A DNA stretch of 64,000 nucleotides, taken from Ascarosepion bandense. Its lineage: Eukaryota > Mollusca > Cephalopoda > Sepiida > Sepiidae. The stretch is from contig JBBBDQ010000403.1 of the NCBI GenBank assembly GCA_037127315.1, positions 1,314,001-1,378,000 of the forward strand, in the 5' to 3' direction. The notes beneath the pieces are model-generated. The model saw only the letters and a program-made list of their open reading frames with translations. It ran no database searches and was not told the DNA's origin. Below, one piece after another: positions 20,992-31,945 of the stretch (positions are counted from its first letter, which is position 1; every line of letters begins with the position of its first letter). Both the position numbers and the translations under genes were made by a program.

Positions 20992-21318
20992 TCTAAACTT
21001 TCTCCATTTATAAATGGAACTTTGTCTCTGTGTGTGTGTGTGTGTGTGTGTGTATGTCCATTAACTATAGACTCCGAAACAGCTGAACCGATTTTCTTGA
21101 AAATTTACACAGTTGTACTATAAGCGTCTGCGAGTGTTCTTAGCTAGGTTTTGTGTCAAGGTACCCCCGATAAATATCAAAAATTGATAATCAAAAAAAT
21201 CGGGTTATAGAAGGAGTGGTCTGATTTTAATCAAATTTGATACACTCATAGACAAAGACATAGGAAACAATATTCAGAAGTTTCATAGTTGCAGTTCTTA
21301 CAATAGTGCAGAAAATTG

Positions 21319-21362
<44 letters not shown>

Positions 21363-21741
21363 GCAAGATATTTGTGTGTGTGTTTGTTTATTTGCCTGTA
21401 TGCCTGTATTTTTTCAGCCCTTTTATTTTTGTTTCGAGTTTGGCTCTAAGTAGGTATAATTGTAGTTCTTAGTCTCAGCCATTATACCATTTACTCAGAG
21501 GACTTATTTAGCCTTCAAAATTCAGTTTACAACGTAAAAAACTTATTTGATATCGATACCAGGAAATCAAAATTTGACTTACATCCATTCATTTTTCTTT
21601 CAGTCTACAGTTTCGCTTTAACTGGAAACAACTATTGCTTTTTAGTCTTTCGTGCCAACGTCCAAAGATTCTGAGCTCCAGGACCATGGATTAGTTTTAA
21701 AGCTTTCATTACACCCGAGCAACGCCGGGCTATACTACTAG
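20992..21741 (+). mobile_element. Helitron-like non-autonomous element, full length
   Basis: Starts TC after A and ends CTAG before T, with the same 3' stem motif (CCCGAGCAACGCCGGG) as 1-245 and 2217-2751. Internal (GT)n (about 21031-21052) and (TA)n (about 21321-21357) blocks lie at the same relative places as in the 2217 copy. A segment of about 260 bp at 21406-21668 differs from the other copies, so it has been replaced or inserted. The GATAAA just before TC is also present at the 2217-2751 copy, so the true 5' boundary may be six bases earlier. Confidence 0.58.
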
Positions 21742-22672
21742 TGCAATATAAGAAAATTTTTTTACTTTGACCAATTACAGTGGAATTTTGAGACCATATG
21801 AAATGAGTATTAGAGCATATTTTAAGGCCAAGATTAGCTACTTCAGCCCATTGGCTTATGATTCCATCACTAAAATGGCCTGATTTTTAATAACAATCAC
21901 TTTTTTAAAAAAATATTTATTTTACTGAAAAATTCACCAATTAAAAATAGTTGCTTTTCTGGGCTTCGGGGCCCATCAGTTTAAGCTTCATTAATTTCAT
22001 AGTAGGTCCACCACTAAGTTTAACCAATTTTTATTAAGTTTTTCTAACTTTTGATTAAGTTCTTTTACATCAGAATGACAATTGGTAAACTTTCCAAATT
22101 TCATGTTTAACAGTCACTGCACTCATTATCAAAAGTTGTGTTTAGTCAGTTTATGAAAATGAATTAGCTAAACATGCAATTCATGATAATCACTGCAAAT
22201 TAATCATAAAATTAACTGAAATTATTAAAGAATAAAGACACAATAGTTCATATTTGTAGAAACTTTTTTTTATCTTATGAAATTTACACAAAGGAAAAAT
22301 TCTCAAGAGCACCACCATCAAATATTACCAAAATATTAATATATGTTCTGATTTTTTTCCAATCTCACCTTTCCTAATAAAAACTATACTTTCCCTAGCA
22401 AACATATACTACAAACATACAAAAATATCCAAAGAAAATGGTTAATTTCCCTCATTTTAGCACCTCTTCAAGTATGAACTACGACGTTTTTTAAATATTT
22501 AATAAATTCAGATAATCTTATGAATAATTTATGAGCATTTTCTATTAATCAACAATTTTTTGTTTATAGATATGTTATTTAAAATAAAATTAATTTAATC
22601 TCTTTGCTTTGAAATGCATAGGTGACAAAAATATAGTTTTCTTCTTGTCTTCTTTATTTACATATATATATA

Positions 22673-22719
<47 letters not shown>

Positions 22720-23190
22720 ATATAAATATATTATAAGTTATACTTTAGAACATGTACAGCTACAATCTACTACAAAATTGTACATTTTGTTTTGACATTG
22801 AAACATAATGTCTCATCAGTAATGATGGTAATAAATGTTATTTTTTAAAAGAAAATTGATGAAAAGTCACTTCCTTTTATTGGCAAAATTTTTTCTTGTG
22901 AGGTAAGGAGGATAGAAAAGACGAGGAAACAAAAAGACAAATAAAAAAAAATTAAAAGGGAAGGACACAGAGGAAATAAAAAACAAGGAGGAAAACAAGA
23001 GAGAAAGAAATAAAGAAACATGAGGAAAGAGCCAATGAAAGATGGCTGAAGGAGAATTAGACTCCAAATTTAGGTAAGAAGTAAAGTATAAACATATACA
23101 GACATTGATCACATGACGTCTGGGCTTAACAAAGAGGAAAAAAGTGAGAAAATGCACAGGGGTGAAGAAAGTGAGAAAAAGTGAGAAAAT

Positions 23191-23229
<39 letters not shown>

Positions 23230-23348
23230 CATGGCTGTATCTGACTACCAGGCACACCGGGCATGGGTCCGAGCCGATCCGTGCAATCATAGTGAAAATC
23301 CGAGCAAGGAAAAATGTCTTCGTCAGAAATCAAACTTAAACAATTCAC

Positions 23349-23388
<40 letters not shown>

Positions 23389-23659
23389 GAAAACAAAGAA
23401 AACATCCGAATGAACGCAGTAAAAATCTGTTTATTTTTTAATTTTGGGAGAAAAGACTGGTAATACTCAGAAAGTTCGAACTCAATTTCCTGCTTTTGTT
23501 CACATTCTGTGCCTAATTTCCATTGGAATAGCCAAAAAAATCCGCAAAAATCATAGTTTCTGGAAACGGATGACACTAATGATGTCATCACATTGTCAAC
23601 TAATAAATCTGGGCAATTTTCTCTGTGCCCAGTGTTTGTTTAGCATCAGCTACAGCCCA

Positions 23660-23696
<37 letters not shown>

Positions 23697-24080
23697 CATC
23701 TGGCATAGGTGAAAACTGTCTGACCTAAATATTCTTTATTAGTTACTGGAAAGATAATGGAGTAATTCATTTTTATATGGAAAAAATAAGTGAATAGATA
23801 AAAATAAAGGTAAACGAAAAAAGAAATTAACAGATGAAAATTGACTACTTCGGATGTATTAGTGGATTATCCCCTTTATCTTCTCTTCCTTTCTTATTAT
23901 GCATACTTTCTTTTTCTTACTAAGACCAATGTCTCTGATATGTCTTTTTCTTCCATTTTTCCTTGAAAAACAAAATGGTCCATTATTTATCTGAGGTAAT
24001 GGCAGTGTGTAAACACACATGTTAACTTACTAATGCAAAATTATAATATGATAATAAACTTTGCCAACTGGTCACCTGAG
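21742..24080. other. AT-rich sequence with microsatellites, no recognised gene
   Basis: Microsatellites: (TA)n at about 22664-22714, (CA)n at 23193-23222, (GAAA)n at about 23351-23390 and (TA)n at 23661-23694. Between (CA)n and (GAAA)n is about 110 bp of more GC-rich unique sequence. ORFs crossing these tracts are artefacts. Confidence 0.6.
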
Positions 24081-24082
24081 AG

Positions 24083-24297
24083 TCAGTCAGTCAGTTAAGT
24101 GCCATACGGGATACACGCTTGGGCGATCATGTCTCGAAAGAGACATGACTGACTGGGCAGAAGATTATCCCGCAGTAGGTTGCCATTGCTTTCTGCGGTA
24201 GACTGCTTGCCGACCAAGGCTATAGAACCCAATCTGTCCTGCTATTTAACCCATAACTGGAAGGAAGGGACGGATTAATACCTTTCCCAAGGGTATA
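24083..24297 (-). mobile_element. tRNA-derived SINE, 5'-truncated
   Basis: Carries the 3' two thirds of the SINE family (ACTGACTG end, TTTC-loop palindrome, middle region) and stops inside the central domain (AAGGGTAT). The tRNA-like head is missing, consistent with truncated reverse transcription. Confidence 0.85.
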
Positions 24298-24329
24298 TTC
24301 TTTTGAGCTAATTTGTTTCCTTTTGCCTC

Positions 24330-24526
24330 AGTAGACCTCTACTGAAAAACAAAGCTGGTGTATACTACCCCTGAACCACTCAACCAGCAAGGGAACTTAA
24401 GCCTGATTGATGGACCCATCAGTGCTTTGTGACTTTCTCTATCTTATCAACATTTGCTTATTTCTACCTACATATATATACATTAGAATTTAAGCTAAGT
24501 ACGATGGACTATTTAATGATGAATAA
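24330..24526 (+). pseudogene. Degenerate tandem copy of the ORF at 24527
   Basis: Nucleotide similarity to the following ORF is clear in ordered blocks: GCTGGTGTA, CTGA..CAGCA, CTGATTG, CAGTGCTTTG, CTTATC..CATT and a run of CTAC/CTTA. Indels and stops break the frame. It is therefore a decayed duplicate directly upstream. Confidence 0.5.
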
Positions 24527-24730
24527 TTGTCATGGATTTTGACGTCATTCCTAACTATACTATTATGTATATACCCAGGGCTGGTGTACTACCTCAAAAC
24601 CCCTGACCAGCAGAGGGCATATCTGATTGGGGTCCTAGGCAGTGCTTTGCTTTGCTTATCCACATTCGCTTTTCTCTACTTATATTTATATATGTTACAA
24701 ATGAAATTAAGCACAACTGATTATTATTAA
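24527..24730 (+). CDS. Hypothetical two-segment membrane protein or exon
   Basis: 67 codons. Hydrophobic segments at about residues 5-22 and 33-58 are separated by a polar turn (KTPDQQRAY), with a short polar tail (KLSTTDYY). The predicted topology is a small integral membrane protein or the last exon of a larger one. A CAG just before the GGCTGG block (about 24580) could be a splice acceptor, in which case the upstream Met is not the start. I do not recognise the family. A tandem degenerate copy upstream suggests the unit was once functional. Chance hydrophobicity in AT-rich DNA is the alternative. Confidence 0.35.
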   Translation: MSWILTSFLTILLCIYPGLVYYLKTPDQQRAYLIGVLGSALLCLSTFAFLYLYLYMLQMKLSTTDYY

Positions 24731-24952
24731 AGAATGAAAAATTTTCAGGGATTTTTCATTATTCTGAGTTTCTTTTTCATCTAAATCTGTAAATTTGCTT
24801 TGCTGATACTAAATCTAAAAAAAAAAACACTATATAAAATTTACTAGTTGTTATTCATAATATTGAATGTATCAAATTATTCAACTTTTTAACAAGAAAA
24901 ATCTCAAGTTGATGTCAAAAATTGCCACAAAACAGTGTTGATTTATTTCAAA

Positions 24953-25833
24953 TGGAATGATCTATTATGACATGTCTCTAATTTGTATTTACATACATTG
25001 TATCTATTTCCAATGTTTCTAATCAAATTTTTTTTTTCAATCATATCACCCCAAGCAAGGCGGTGACGCCACTGATGCGCATGGGGCTACTTAAGAGTAA
25101 ATGAATGGAAAAGAGAAAGCCGGAAACCACATCATAAACAGGAAACAGGGGATGAGCCTCTTCACCTATTCAAAAGATGTGGGTGGAGTGTGAATCGAGC
25201 GATAGTTAAGTCTATCTACTCCAATTGAGAACAAAAAAAAAAGGAGAAAAGAAAAAAAAGTGAAAGAAGATTGGAAAAAAAAAAAAAGCCAGGAACCACA
25301 TCCTAAACAGGAAACAAGGGATAAGACTCTTCACCTGTTCAAAAGACGTGGGTGGGGTGTGAACCGGGCGATAGTTAAGTCTATCTACTCCAATTGAGAA
25401 CAAAGAGAAAAGAAAAAAAAATGAAAGAAGATTGGAGAAAAAAAAAAAAAAGAAAGCCGGGAACCACATCCTAAACAGGAAACAAGAGATGAGCCTCTTC
25501 ACCTGTTCAAAAGACGTGGGTGGAGTGTGAACCGGGCGATAGTTAAGTCTATCTACTCCAATTGAGAACAAAAAGAAAAGAAAAAAAAATGAAAGAAGAT
25601 TGGAGAAAAAAAAAAAAAAGAAAGCCGGGAACCACATCCTAAACAGGAAACAAGAGATGAGCCTCTTCACCTGTTCAAAAGACGTGGGTGGAGTGTGAAC
25701 CGGGCGAGAGTTAAGTCTTGTTCACCTATATTGCATATGATCCATTATTGTACATAGGCCGGAATGACCTATTATGACATGTCTCTAATTTGCATTTCCA
25801 TACTTTGTATCTATTTCCAATGTTTCTAATAGA
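24953..25833. repeat. 72-bp direct repeat flanking a tandem-repeat insertion
   Basis: The block from GGAATGATCTATTATGACAT (24953-25024) recurs with a few changes at about 25762-25833. Between them lies the tail-plus-VNTR element (25025-25740). A block starting TTCACCTATATTGCATATGA (about 25720) also recurs at about 25838, so the unit flanking the insertion was duplicated. This is far longer than a normal TSD. Confidence 0.75.
25030..25730 (-). mobile_element. CR1-tail element with four-unit VNTR
   Basis: On the minus strand it ends in the LINE-type tail (CGCCTTGCTTGGGGTGATAT, then poly(A)). Upstream of the tail are four tandem units starting at 25119, 25288, 25456 and 25624 (period about 168 bp). 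Each carries GGAACCACATCCTAAACAGG, a CTCTTCACCTGTTCAA block and a purine-rich spacer on the plus strand. Related loci at 31590-31945 and 58759-59115 have two units each. Because 168 is a multiple of three, an F-rich repeated ORF is kept open on the minus strand; I do not regard it as a gene. Confidence 0.78.
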
Positions 25834-26028
25834 ATTGTTCACATATATTGCATATGATCCATTACTGTACATAATTAAGTTTGTATTTTATATGAATACT
25901 ACGTTATAAAATTTGAGGTGTAATAGAATGGAGGGTCCTGTGCATGGTGTTCTATACTTAATATAGAACACTATGGCCCTGTGTCATAGATTTGGAGTAG
26001 GGGGAATGAGATCCTTGCACTGGCCCTG

Positions 26029-26253
26029 TTGATGAATGTTACTAAAGCAGCACTATATGCTATATGCACAAAGTTGACACATTCTTATTTCCTTTGTATT
26101 CCACTGATAAGAAGGGAGTTCCACTCAGATAGCTTCTTACCCAGAACTGTTACATTATGGAACAGACTCATTAAAGGAAGCTTCCCAACTCACCACAATT
26201 TTAACTTCTTCAAATCTAGTCTTAATCATTGTCTATTCTACATATCTGAGTAA
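26029..26253 (+). pseudogene. LINE ORF2 C-terminal fragment
   Basis: The frame shows the terminal ORF2 signature FLPRTVTLWNRLIKGSFPTH followed by an NFNFFKSSLNHCL segment, as in CR1/jockey-type LINEs. No RT motifs remain and the upstream part is unrecognisable. It is a different subfamily from 4239 and 32413, because the expected tail motif is missing. Confidence 0.7.
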
Positions 26254-27569
26254 TATGCATTTCTTACTCCCTTCTTACACACTTTTACAACAATTTCATT
26301 CAGTAATGCTTTAACTTGAGTGACTCTTGGGCCTTGTATTGGGTGAACAATAACATAAAAAGACATCCTTGTAACCTGTGGCTTGTAATCCTATCCACTA
26401 ATGATAAACCATAATACAATTTTTAATAAACCCTTAAAGTTCAGATGCAAGGAATTTCTATTATTGCAATTTTATGAATCAGCTACAAATTTCAGAAATT
26501 TCTGTCACATTTAAAAAGTTAACTACAAAGATTATTAACCTCAGTGTATGTTTGTGTGGGCCCAAGATCATGTTAAGGATCTGAGTCTTTGGAGATCATC
26601 AAAAAAGTTTATTGAACCCCTTAAGGTTTTAAAATTACATGAAAAAATTTTATCTCAATGAAAAAGTTGTGAGAGACATTTATTATCTATTGAATTTGAA
26701 GCAGGTGTGCAAATATTTATCAGCAAATAATTACTACAATTTGATCACAACTAGAAAAACAAAACAATCAAGACAATTTTTATATTGCATTCTGAGCATC
26801 TGATACCAAGCTAATACATATTCTACTATAAAATATACAAATGTCAATTAGTTGTTAAGTAAATAATCACCAATTGGAAATATCTCACCATCCATGATTT
26901 TGTTAGGTTTACCAAATATATGTGGGCAGTCTTAGTAACACCTGTAATACCTGCAATAGATACAGATATTTACCCAAATGTAAGTGAAAGTTTAATTTTT
27001 TAGGTGTATATATTAAAAAATACATAAATATGTTACATTCTCCCTGATACTGTAAAGGAAAGTTAGCAAATGTTACAAACAGTTTGTCTTCACTCGCAAG
27101 AGGTTATGCTTTATCCATGTCAAAGAAGTATCTTCTGTTCATTGCATTCTTCTGTTCTTCTGTTCATTGCATTTACCCAAAAACTCTTTGCTGTCCAAAA
27201 TGGATTTCTATAATTGGCCATCATGAGTCCCATAATTAGCCAAGCATGGTGTATACCAGGTGTGGGCAAACTAAGGCCAATGGGCTGCATGCAACCCACC
27301 AAAGGAATCCATGCAAACTACCAAAGGAATTTATGTGGCCCACTAAATGTTAGAAAATTTGAAAGAGAAAGTTACCAAGCAATGCCAAATATTATTGTGA
27401 ATGTTAACACTTTACCTGCAAATGGTTAATCTGGCAACTTTGTTACTGCACCAATGATTTTATTGATTTTCCTTTGAATCATTTCAGTGTCTTGGCAGAT
27501 GCCAAAGAGATAAGATGTGGGGCATTTTATTTCAACCTAGCTTTTATTATCTTTCAAACTTTAAACAAA

Positions 27570-29135
27570 ATGAGTTATTCAAAGCCATCTAAAAAGCAAA
27601 AAATGAAGACTAATGTTTGAAGCAACAGGAAACCATATTTGAGAAAACTTCATCTTTACAAAAGAATGCAACAAAAGTAAGTTTTGTATTGGCAAATAAA
27701 ATTGTGAAGCAAAACAAGTCAGTTGCAGAAGCAGAATGTTTTAAAGATTACAGGGTTGATACTGCCAATAATGCACCATGAAGTTAAATCAAAAGCAGAA
27801 GCCATATCTCTGTCATGAAGAACTATTGTTCACCGCATAGAGGCAATTGCAGTGAATATATAAGAACAACTGTTAACAGCCAGTAGTAGTTTTCAGTGGT
27901 TTTCTATAGCTTCAGATGAGAGCACTGACATTCAGGATACTGCTCAGGTACTCACTTACATTAGAGGAATTGTTATCTGTAAAGTTTTTCAAAGACACAG
28001 TTACTGGAAAAGATTTATAGAACAGTGTTATTAACAGTCTAGTCATGCCGAGATTAAGCCTGGATACACAGGCAAGTATTACAACTGATGATGCTCCTTC
28101 ACTGATAGTCAATTTGGACTTGTAACTTTGATGAATGATAAAATCAAAGAATATTTTCCACTGCCCAGTGTGTTGGCTTTTCACTGCATCAGACATCAAG
28201 AAAGACTCTGTAAGTCTTCTTTGAAACTCAAATATGCTGTGGATCCAGTGATGTGTGCAGTGAATTCAATAATCTTTTGCACAAGGGCAAAAACACAGAC
28301 TATTCTGAAGTTTCTTGGAAAACATCGAGACAGATTTTAATGATGTACTGTGCTACACAAAGGTCTGCTGGTTAAGCATGAGGAAAGTACTAAAGAGGGT
28401 ATTTAAAGCAGAGATTGTCTTGTTTTTAATATGAAAAAAATCTCTTGTCACTTTTCAAAGAAAATAGAGAGTGACAAATGGGTTTGTGATCTTGCATTTG
28501 CTGTAGACATTAAGCAAAATTTGCTGTAGACATTAAGCAAAAACTGAATGAGTTAAACATAAAACTAAAAGGCAAAGGTGTATTTTCTCATGAATTGCAC
28601 ATGTGAGTGAAAGCCTTTCAATCAAAACTTAAACTTTTTGCCAAGCAGCATAGAGAGCAAAACTTTATTCCTTTTCCTCTTTTGAAAACATGAGCTGTTA
28701 CACAAGCGTTATCAAACAAGTACAGTTCCCATTTGATGGCTTTAAAAGAGGAATTTATCAGATTTGCTGATTTTTCAAGGCAGTTGAAGGACAGTTTGAT
28801 TTGCTCAGCTCACCTTTTGCCTGTGACATTGAAACAGCTATTGAAGAACTGCAGGTGGAACTGATTGATTGGCAAGCCGACAACTCTTCAAAGGGGCTGT
28901 TTGAAAATAAACCACTGGTCGAGTTTTATGCATCTCTGCACTCAGAAAAGTTTAAAACTCTGAAAAATTTTGTAAGAAAGATGTTTGTGTTGTTTGTATC
29001 AACTTACATTTGTGAACAGACTTTCTCTATATTGAAAGTTAGCAAGTCACAGAACAGATCACCTCTCACAGCCTCGAATCTTCAGTGTTGAGGATCAGCA
29101 CAAACAGCTTGACACCTAATTTAAAAAAAAACAGG
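27570..29135 (+). pseudogene. Decayed hAT transposase (GTF2IRD2/ZBED-like)
   Basis: Starts with an MSYSKPSKKQK-like N terminus at 27570. The BED zinc-finger region appears deleted. Further on are the first catalytic Asp region (ASDESTD, about 27914-27934), a TTDDAPS block (about 28085), an FHCIRHQERLCK block (about 28180) and the C-terminal dimerisation region (KFKTLKNFVRKM and YICEQTFSILKVSKS, about 28950-29050). Stops and frameshifts lie between them, for example near 27777 and 28340. A 22-bp tandem duplication (GCTGTAGACATTAAGCAAAA) lies at about 28499-28545. Function is lost. Confidence 0.85.
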
Positions 29136-29311
29136 TAAATGGCTGCAGTCAGTGAGATTCTTCTGCTGCTGAGTTACTTACCGCTGTAGCAGCCGCAGCC
29201 GCCACCGCAACTGCTGATGCGAGCTGACAACGCCTACGACTACGACGCCACCACCGCACGTCGACTCCGCCACCGCTGCAGTGAATCAAAGTCGAAAACA
29301 AACAACAAAGA

Positions 29312-29614
29312 ATGGGTGTTGTGGTGCATTGGATATCAGCTCGGAACGAGAAATTTGGGAACCAAGTTCGAATTCCAGCTGAATTCATTGCATTCACTTA
29401 CGCGCAAATACCCTTGGGAAAGGTATTAATCCGTATATTCCTTCCAGTTATGGGTTAAATAACAGGACAGATTGGGTTCTATAGCTTTGGTCGGCAACCA
29501 GTCTACTGCGGAAAGCAATGGCAACCTACTGCGGGATAATCTTCTGCCCAGTCAGTCATGTCTCTTTCGAGGCATGATCGCCCAAGTGTGTATCACGTAT
29601 GGCACTTGACTGAT
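29312..29614 (+). mobile_element. tRNA-derived SINE nested in the hAT element
   Basis: Nearly full-length copy of the 658-964 family with A box (TGGTGCATTGG), B box (AGTTCGAATTCC), central domain and palindrome with one mismatch (GAGGCATGA). It is inserted after the transposase region, so it postdates the hAT insertion. The GC-rich trinucleotide-like sequence just before it (about 29155-29290) is unexplained. Confidence 0.88.
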
Positions 29615-29819
29615 GTTTTTCTACTTTAAAAATAATATTAATTAATAAAAATAATTGAGTTTTTTTCTTAAAACAAGGTTATTTTCTATTTCAAAAGTTT
29701 TTCATGTGAAGCTTCTACTTAAAAATACTTATTAATAAAAATTTTTTCCTTTAAAGTTTAAACTGAGCTACTTTGTCTTTCAAATAAATGTGTTTCTTCA
29801 ATAGTACTTTGAGTTTGAG

Positions 29820-30350
29820 TTTTGTTTACTGACATATCAACCTCTGTGGGTTAATTAATGCCCAAAAAGTGGGGTTTTAAGGTATTTTTTATTGTTTTAT
29901 TAAATTGTTGAAGATTAATTTAGTCAAATTTTAATGAAAATTTTTTTGTTTTTATTTTAGAAAACTGAAAATGTCTTCTAGTTTTGTATTCAAAAATGTT
30001 TTGCTGAGAATAATTATTTTTCCTTCAAAAATGTGTTATGATAATAATTTTTTCTTCAAAAATGTATTGTTGGTAATATTTTTCCTACAAAAATATATAT
30101 TTTTCTAAAAAAGTCTATTTTTATGTATATATTTCTATAAAAGTGTATTTTTATACTTTCATAGTGTTTTGACCCCAGTTTGGAGTGAACTATTTGCCCA
30201 TAGCTGGGACCCTAACAAGTGATACCACTCCAGGTCAGAGTGAACCCGAGAACAACAGCCATTAAGAGTTGGTTCCATACTCCTAACAACCTCCAAATCA
30301 CAGGCCTTGCTACCGGATACAGTTTACCGTCATGCCCAGGACAATCTGTA
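29820..30350 (+). repeat. Unclassified dispersed repeat ('X'), copy 1
   Basis: Ordered blocks shared with 33780-34260 (+) and 45040-45360 (-): CATATCAAC..C near the start, TTTAATGCC or TTAATGCCC, GGTAATATTTTTCC, and CTGGGACCCTAACA near the end. No coding capacity, and no tRNA or 5S boxes recognised. It may be the 3' non-coding region of the hAT family rather than an independent repeat. Confidence 0.5.
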
Positions 30351-30834
30351 GTACTTTAAAATAATGATTAATAAAAATTAACTGCATTTTTTAAAAGCCT
30401 TTCATTTTGTCTATTTTAAATATTATCTATTTTTGTTAATATATTATGCAGCCCTATAAAATTGTGAATTTTTGAATGTGGTCTTTACACTGAAAAGTTT
30501 GTCCACCCCTGGTGTATACTAATAAGGAAAGTGGAAGGAAAGTTAACTGAACATTTTAATTTATCCCTGGTTTAGTGACATTATGCTCTATGGGATCAAA
30601 TTCAGTAAAGTTAGGGTTATTTCAATAGAATAAAAGAATAAAAAAAAAGATACAGTCATAAAGTTTTAATAATAATTCTCCTTAATACTAGCATATTACT
30701 ACTGCGGAGTATAGAGTCACAGCCACAGTACATTAGATGTTACTGCTGTAGTTTCCATAGTAAATAGGTATTTACAGGGGGATATTGCCAGCCCCACACT
30801 CAGCTGGCTTTGAATTCAGAGTTTTCCCTTTTCT

Positions 30835-30915
30835 ATATTAGTTACCAACCAAGGCTAGAGAGCCCAGTCTACTTAGTTATTTAACCAATAGTTGGGAGGA
30901 TCAGAAAAGAAACGC
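30835..30915 (-). mobile_element. tRNA-derived SINE, old fragment
   Basis: The ACCAACCAAGGCTA...ATTTAACC...GTTGGGAGGA pattern matches the middle third of the SINE family with many substitutions. Both ends are lost. Confidence 0.6.
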
Positions 30916-31015
30916 AGCAGAGGAGGCAAGAAGAATAAGTTCCTGATTATCCTACAAGAAAATGGGCAAAAGGACTATTGAGCTAGAATAGTGAATTCGG
31001 TGGCATAGTAAATAT

Positions 31016-31084
31016 GAGTTCAATACCTGGGTCAAATAACATGGATTGAGTATATCCATGTTACTTGGCCCAGGTATTGAACTC
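31016..31084. repeat. 30-bp inverted repeat carrying a tRNA B-box-like block
   Basis: Arms 31016-31045 and 31055-31084 match in 28 of 30 positions with a 9-nt loop. Each arm contains GAGTTCAATACC, a B-box-like sequence also present at 58434. It may be two SINE heads inserted in inverted orientation or a local inverted duplication. Confidence 0.8.
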
Positions 31085-31194
31085 AATGGAAATAGGACAA
31101 GCAATAATTGAGCAGTACTTTTTCTATGTACCAGTTTCCTTCAGGACATAGGCTATCATAGGCTTCCTATCCCTTGCAACCCAGAGCAGTTTTT

Positions 31195-31420
31195 CTCTCT
31201 AGGAGTTTAAATGTAAGGTCAATAGACACCTCCTAACACACTAACTCACACCCATTCTCTCAAACACTCTTCCTATGTACCTCCTTACGCATCTATCACC
31301 CTCCTGACATTTCCTATATCCAATCGCTCTCTCAGCACCTTCCCCTATGTAACCCCCTGTGCTATAGTGGCAGTGGAATGCCTTGCTTAGGGTGATATGA
31401 TTAAAAAAAAAAAATTCTAA
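31195..31420 (+). mobile_element. CR1/jockey-like LINE 3' fragment
   Basis: Plus-strand copy of the C-terminal and 3' UTR region seen in reverse at 32413 (GTAACCCCCTGTGC, then GGCAGTGGAATGCCTTGCTT, GGTGATATGA and poly(A)). No ORF. Confidence 0.75.
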
Positions 31421-31589
31421 AGAAGGTTACTATCCTGTTCCATCATCCATTCACACAAGGTTGTCAGGTGAGTGGCCCACGGCCTTTTCCTATGTCACTT
31501 ACTCTCAATATGCCATGTGAAAGTTAAGTTTTCTAAGCCCTCTTTTCCATTATGTGTCTAAAGTAGTCCAGACATCTCTTCTTGACACT

Positions 31590-31945
31590 TTTTTTTTTTA
31601 ATCATATCACCCCGAGCAAGGCGGTAATGCCACTGATGTGCAGGGGGCTACATAAGAGTGAAAAGATTGGAAAAGAGAAAGCCGGAAACCACATCCTAAA
31701 CAGGGAACAAGGGATGAGCCTCTTCACCTGTTCAATAGACGTGGGTGGAGTGTGAACCTGGCAATAGTTTAGTCTATCTACTCCAATTGAAAAAAAAAAT
31801 AAAAGATTGGAAAAGAGAAAGCCGGAAACCACATCCTAAACAGGGAACAAGGGATGAGCCTCTTCACCTGTTCAATAGACATAGGTGGAGTGTGAACTGG
31901 GCGATAGTTTAGTCTATCTATACTCCAACTGAAAAAAAATAAAAA
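31590..31945 (-). mobile_element. CR1-tail element with two-unit VNTR
   Basis: The minus strand ends in the tail CCTTGCTCGGGGTGATATGA plus poly(A). Two tandem units start near 31680 and 31821 (period about 141 bp), each with GGAAACCACATCCTAAACAG and CTCTTCACCTGTTCAATAGA. Same family as 25030 and 58759. Confidence 0.78.

Larger units (their letters stand above)
27257..30511 (+). mobile_element. hAT DNA transposon with TIRs and 8-bp TSD
   Basis: Left TIR CAGGTGTGGGCAAACT (27257-27272) and right TIR, reverse-complemented, CAGGGGTGGACAAACT (30496-30511) match at 14 of 16. The exact 8-bp duplication GTGTATAC is at 27249-27256 and 30512-30519. TIR sequence, TSD length and transposase all fit hAT (Charlie-like). 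The transposase frame is broken. A SINE sits at 29312-29614, and a dispersed repeat shared with 33780-34260 and 45040-45360 occupies about 29820-30260, nested or part of the element. Confidence 0.92.

Noticed and set aside
23109..23591. 160-codon and overlapping 121-codon minus-strand ORFs
   Set aside because: They cross (CA)n and (GAAA)n microsatellites with no domain and low complexity.
25212..25670. 152-codon minus-strand ORF with a repeated 56-residue unit
   Set aside because: It reads the VNTR. The frame stays open only because the period is 168 bp; spacers are poly(F) from purine tracts, and the same repeat at 31590 and 58759 has other periods.
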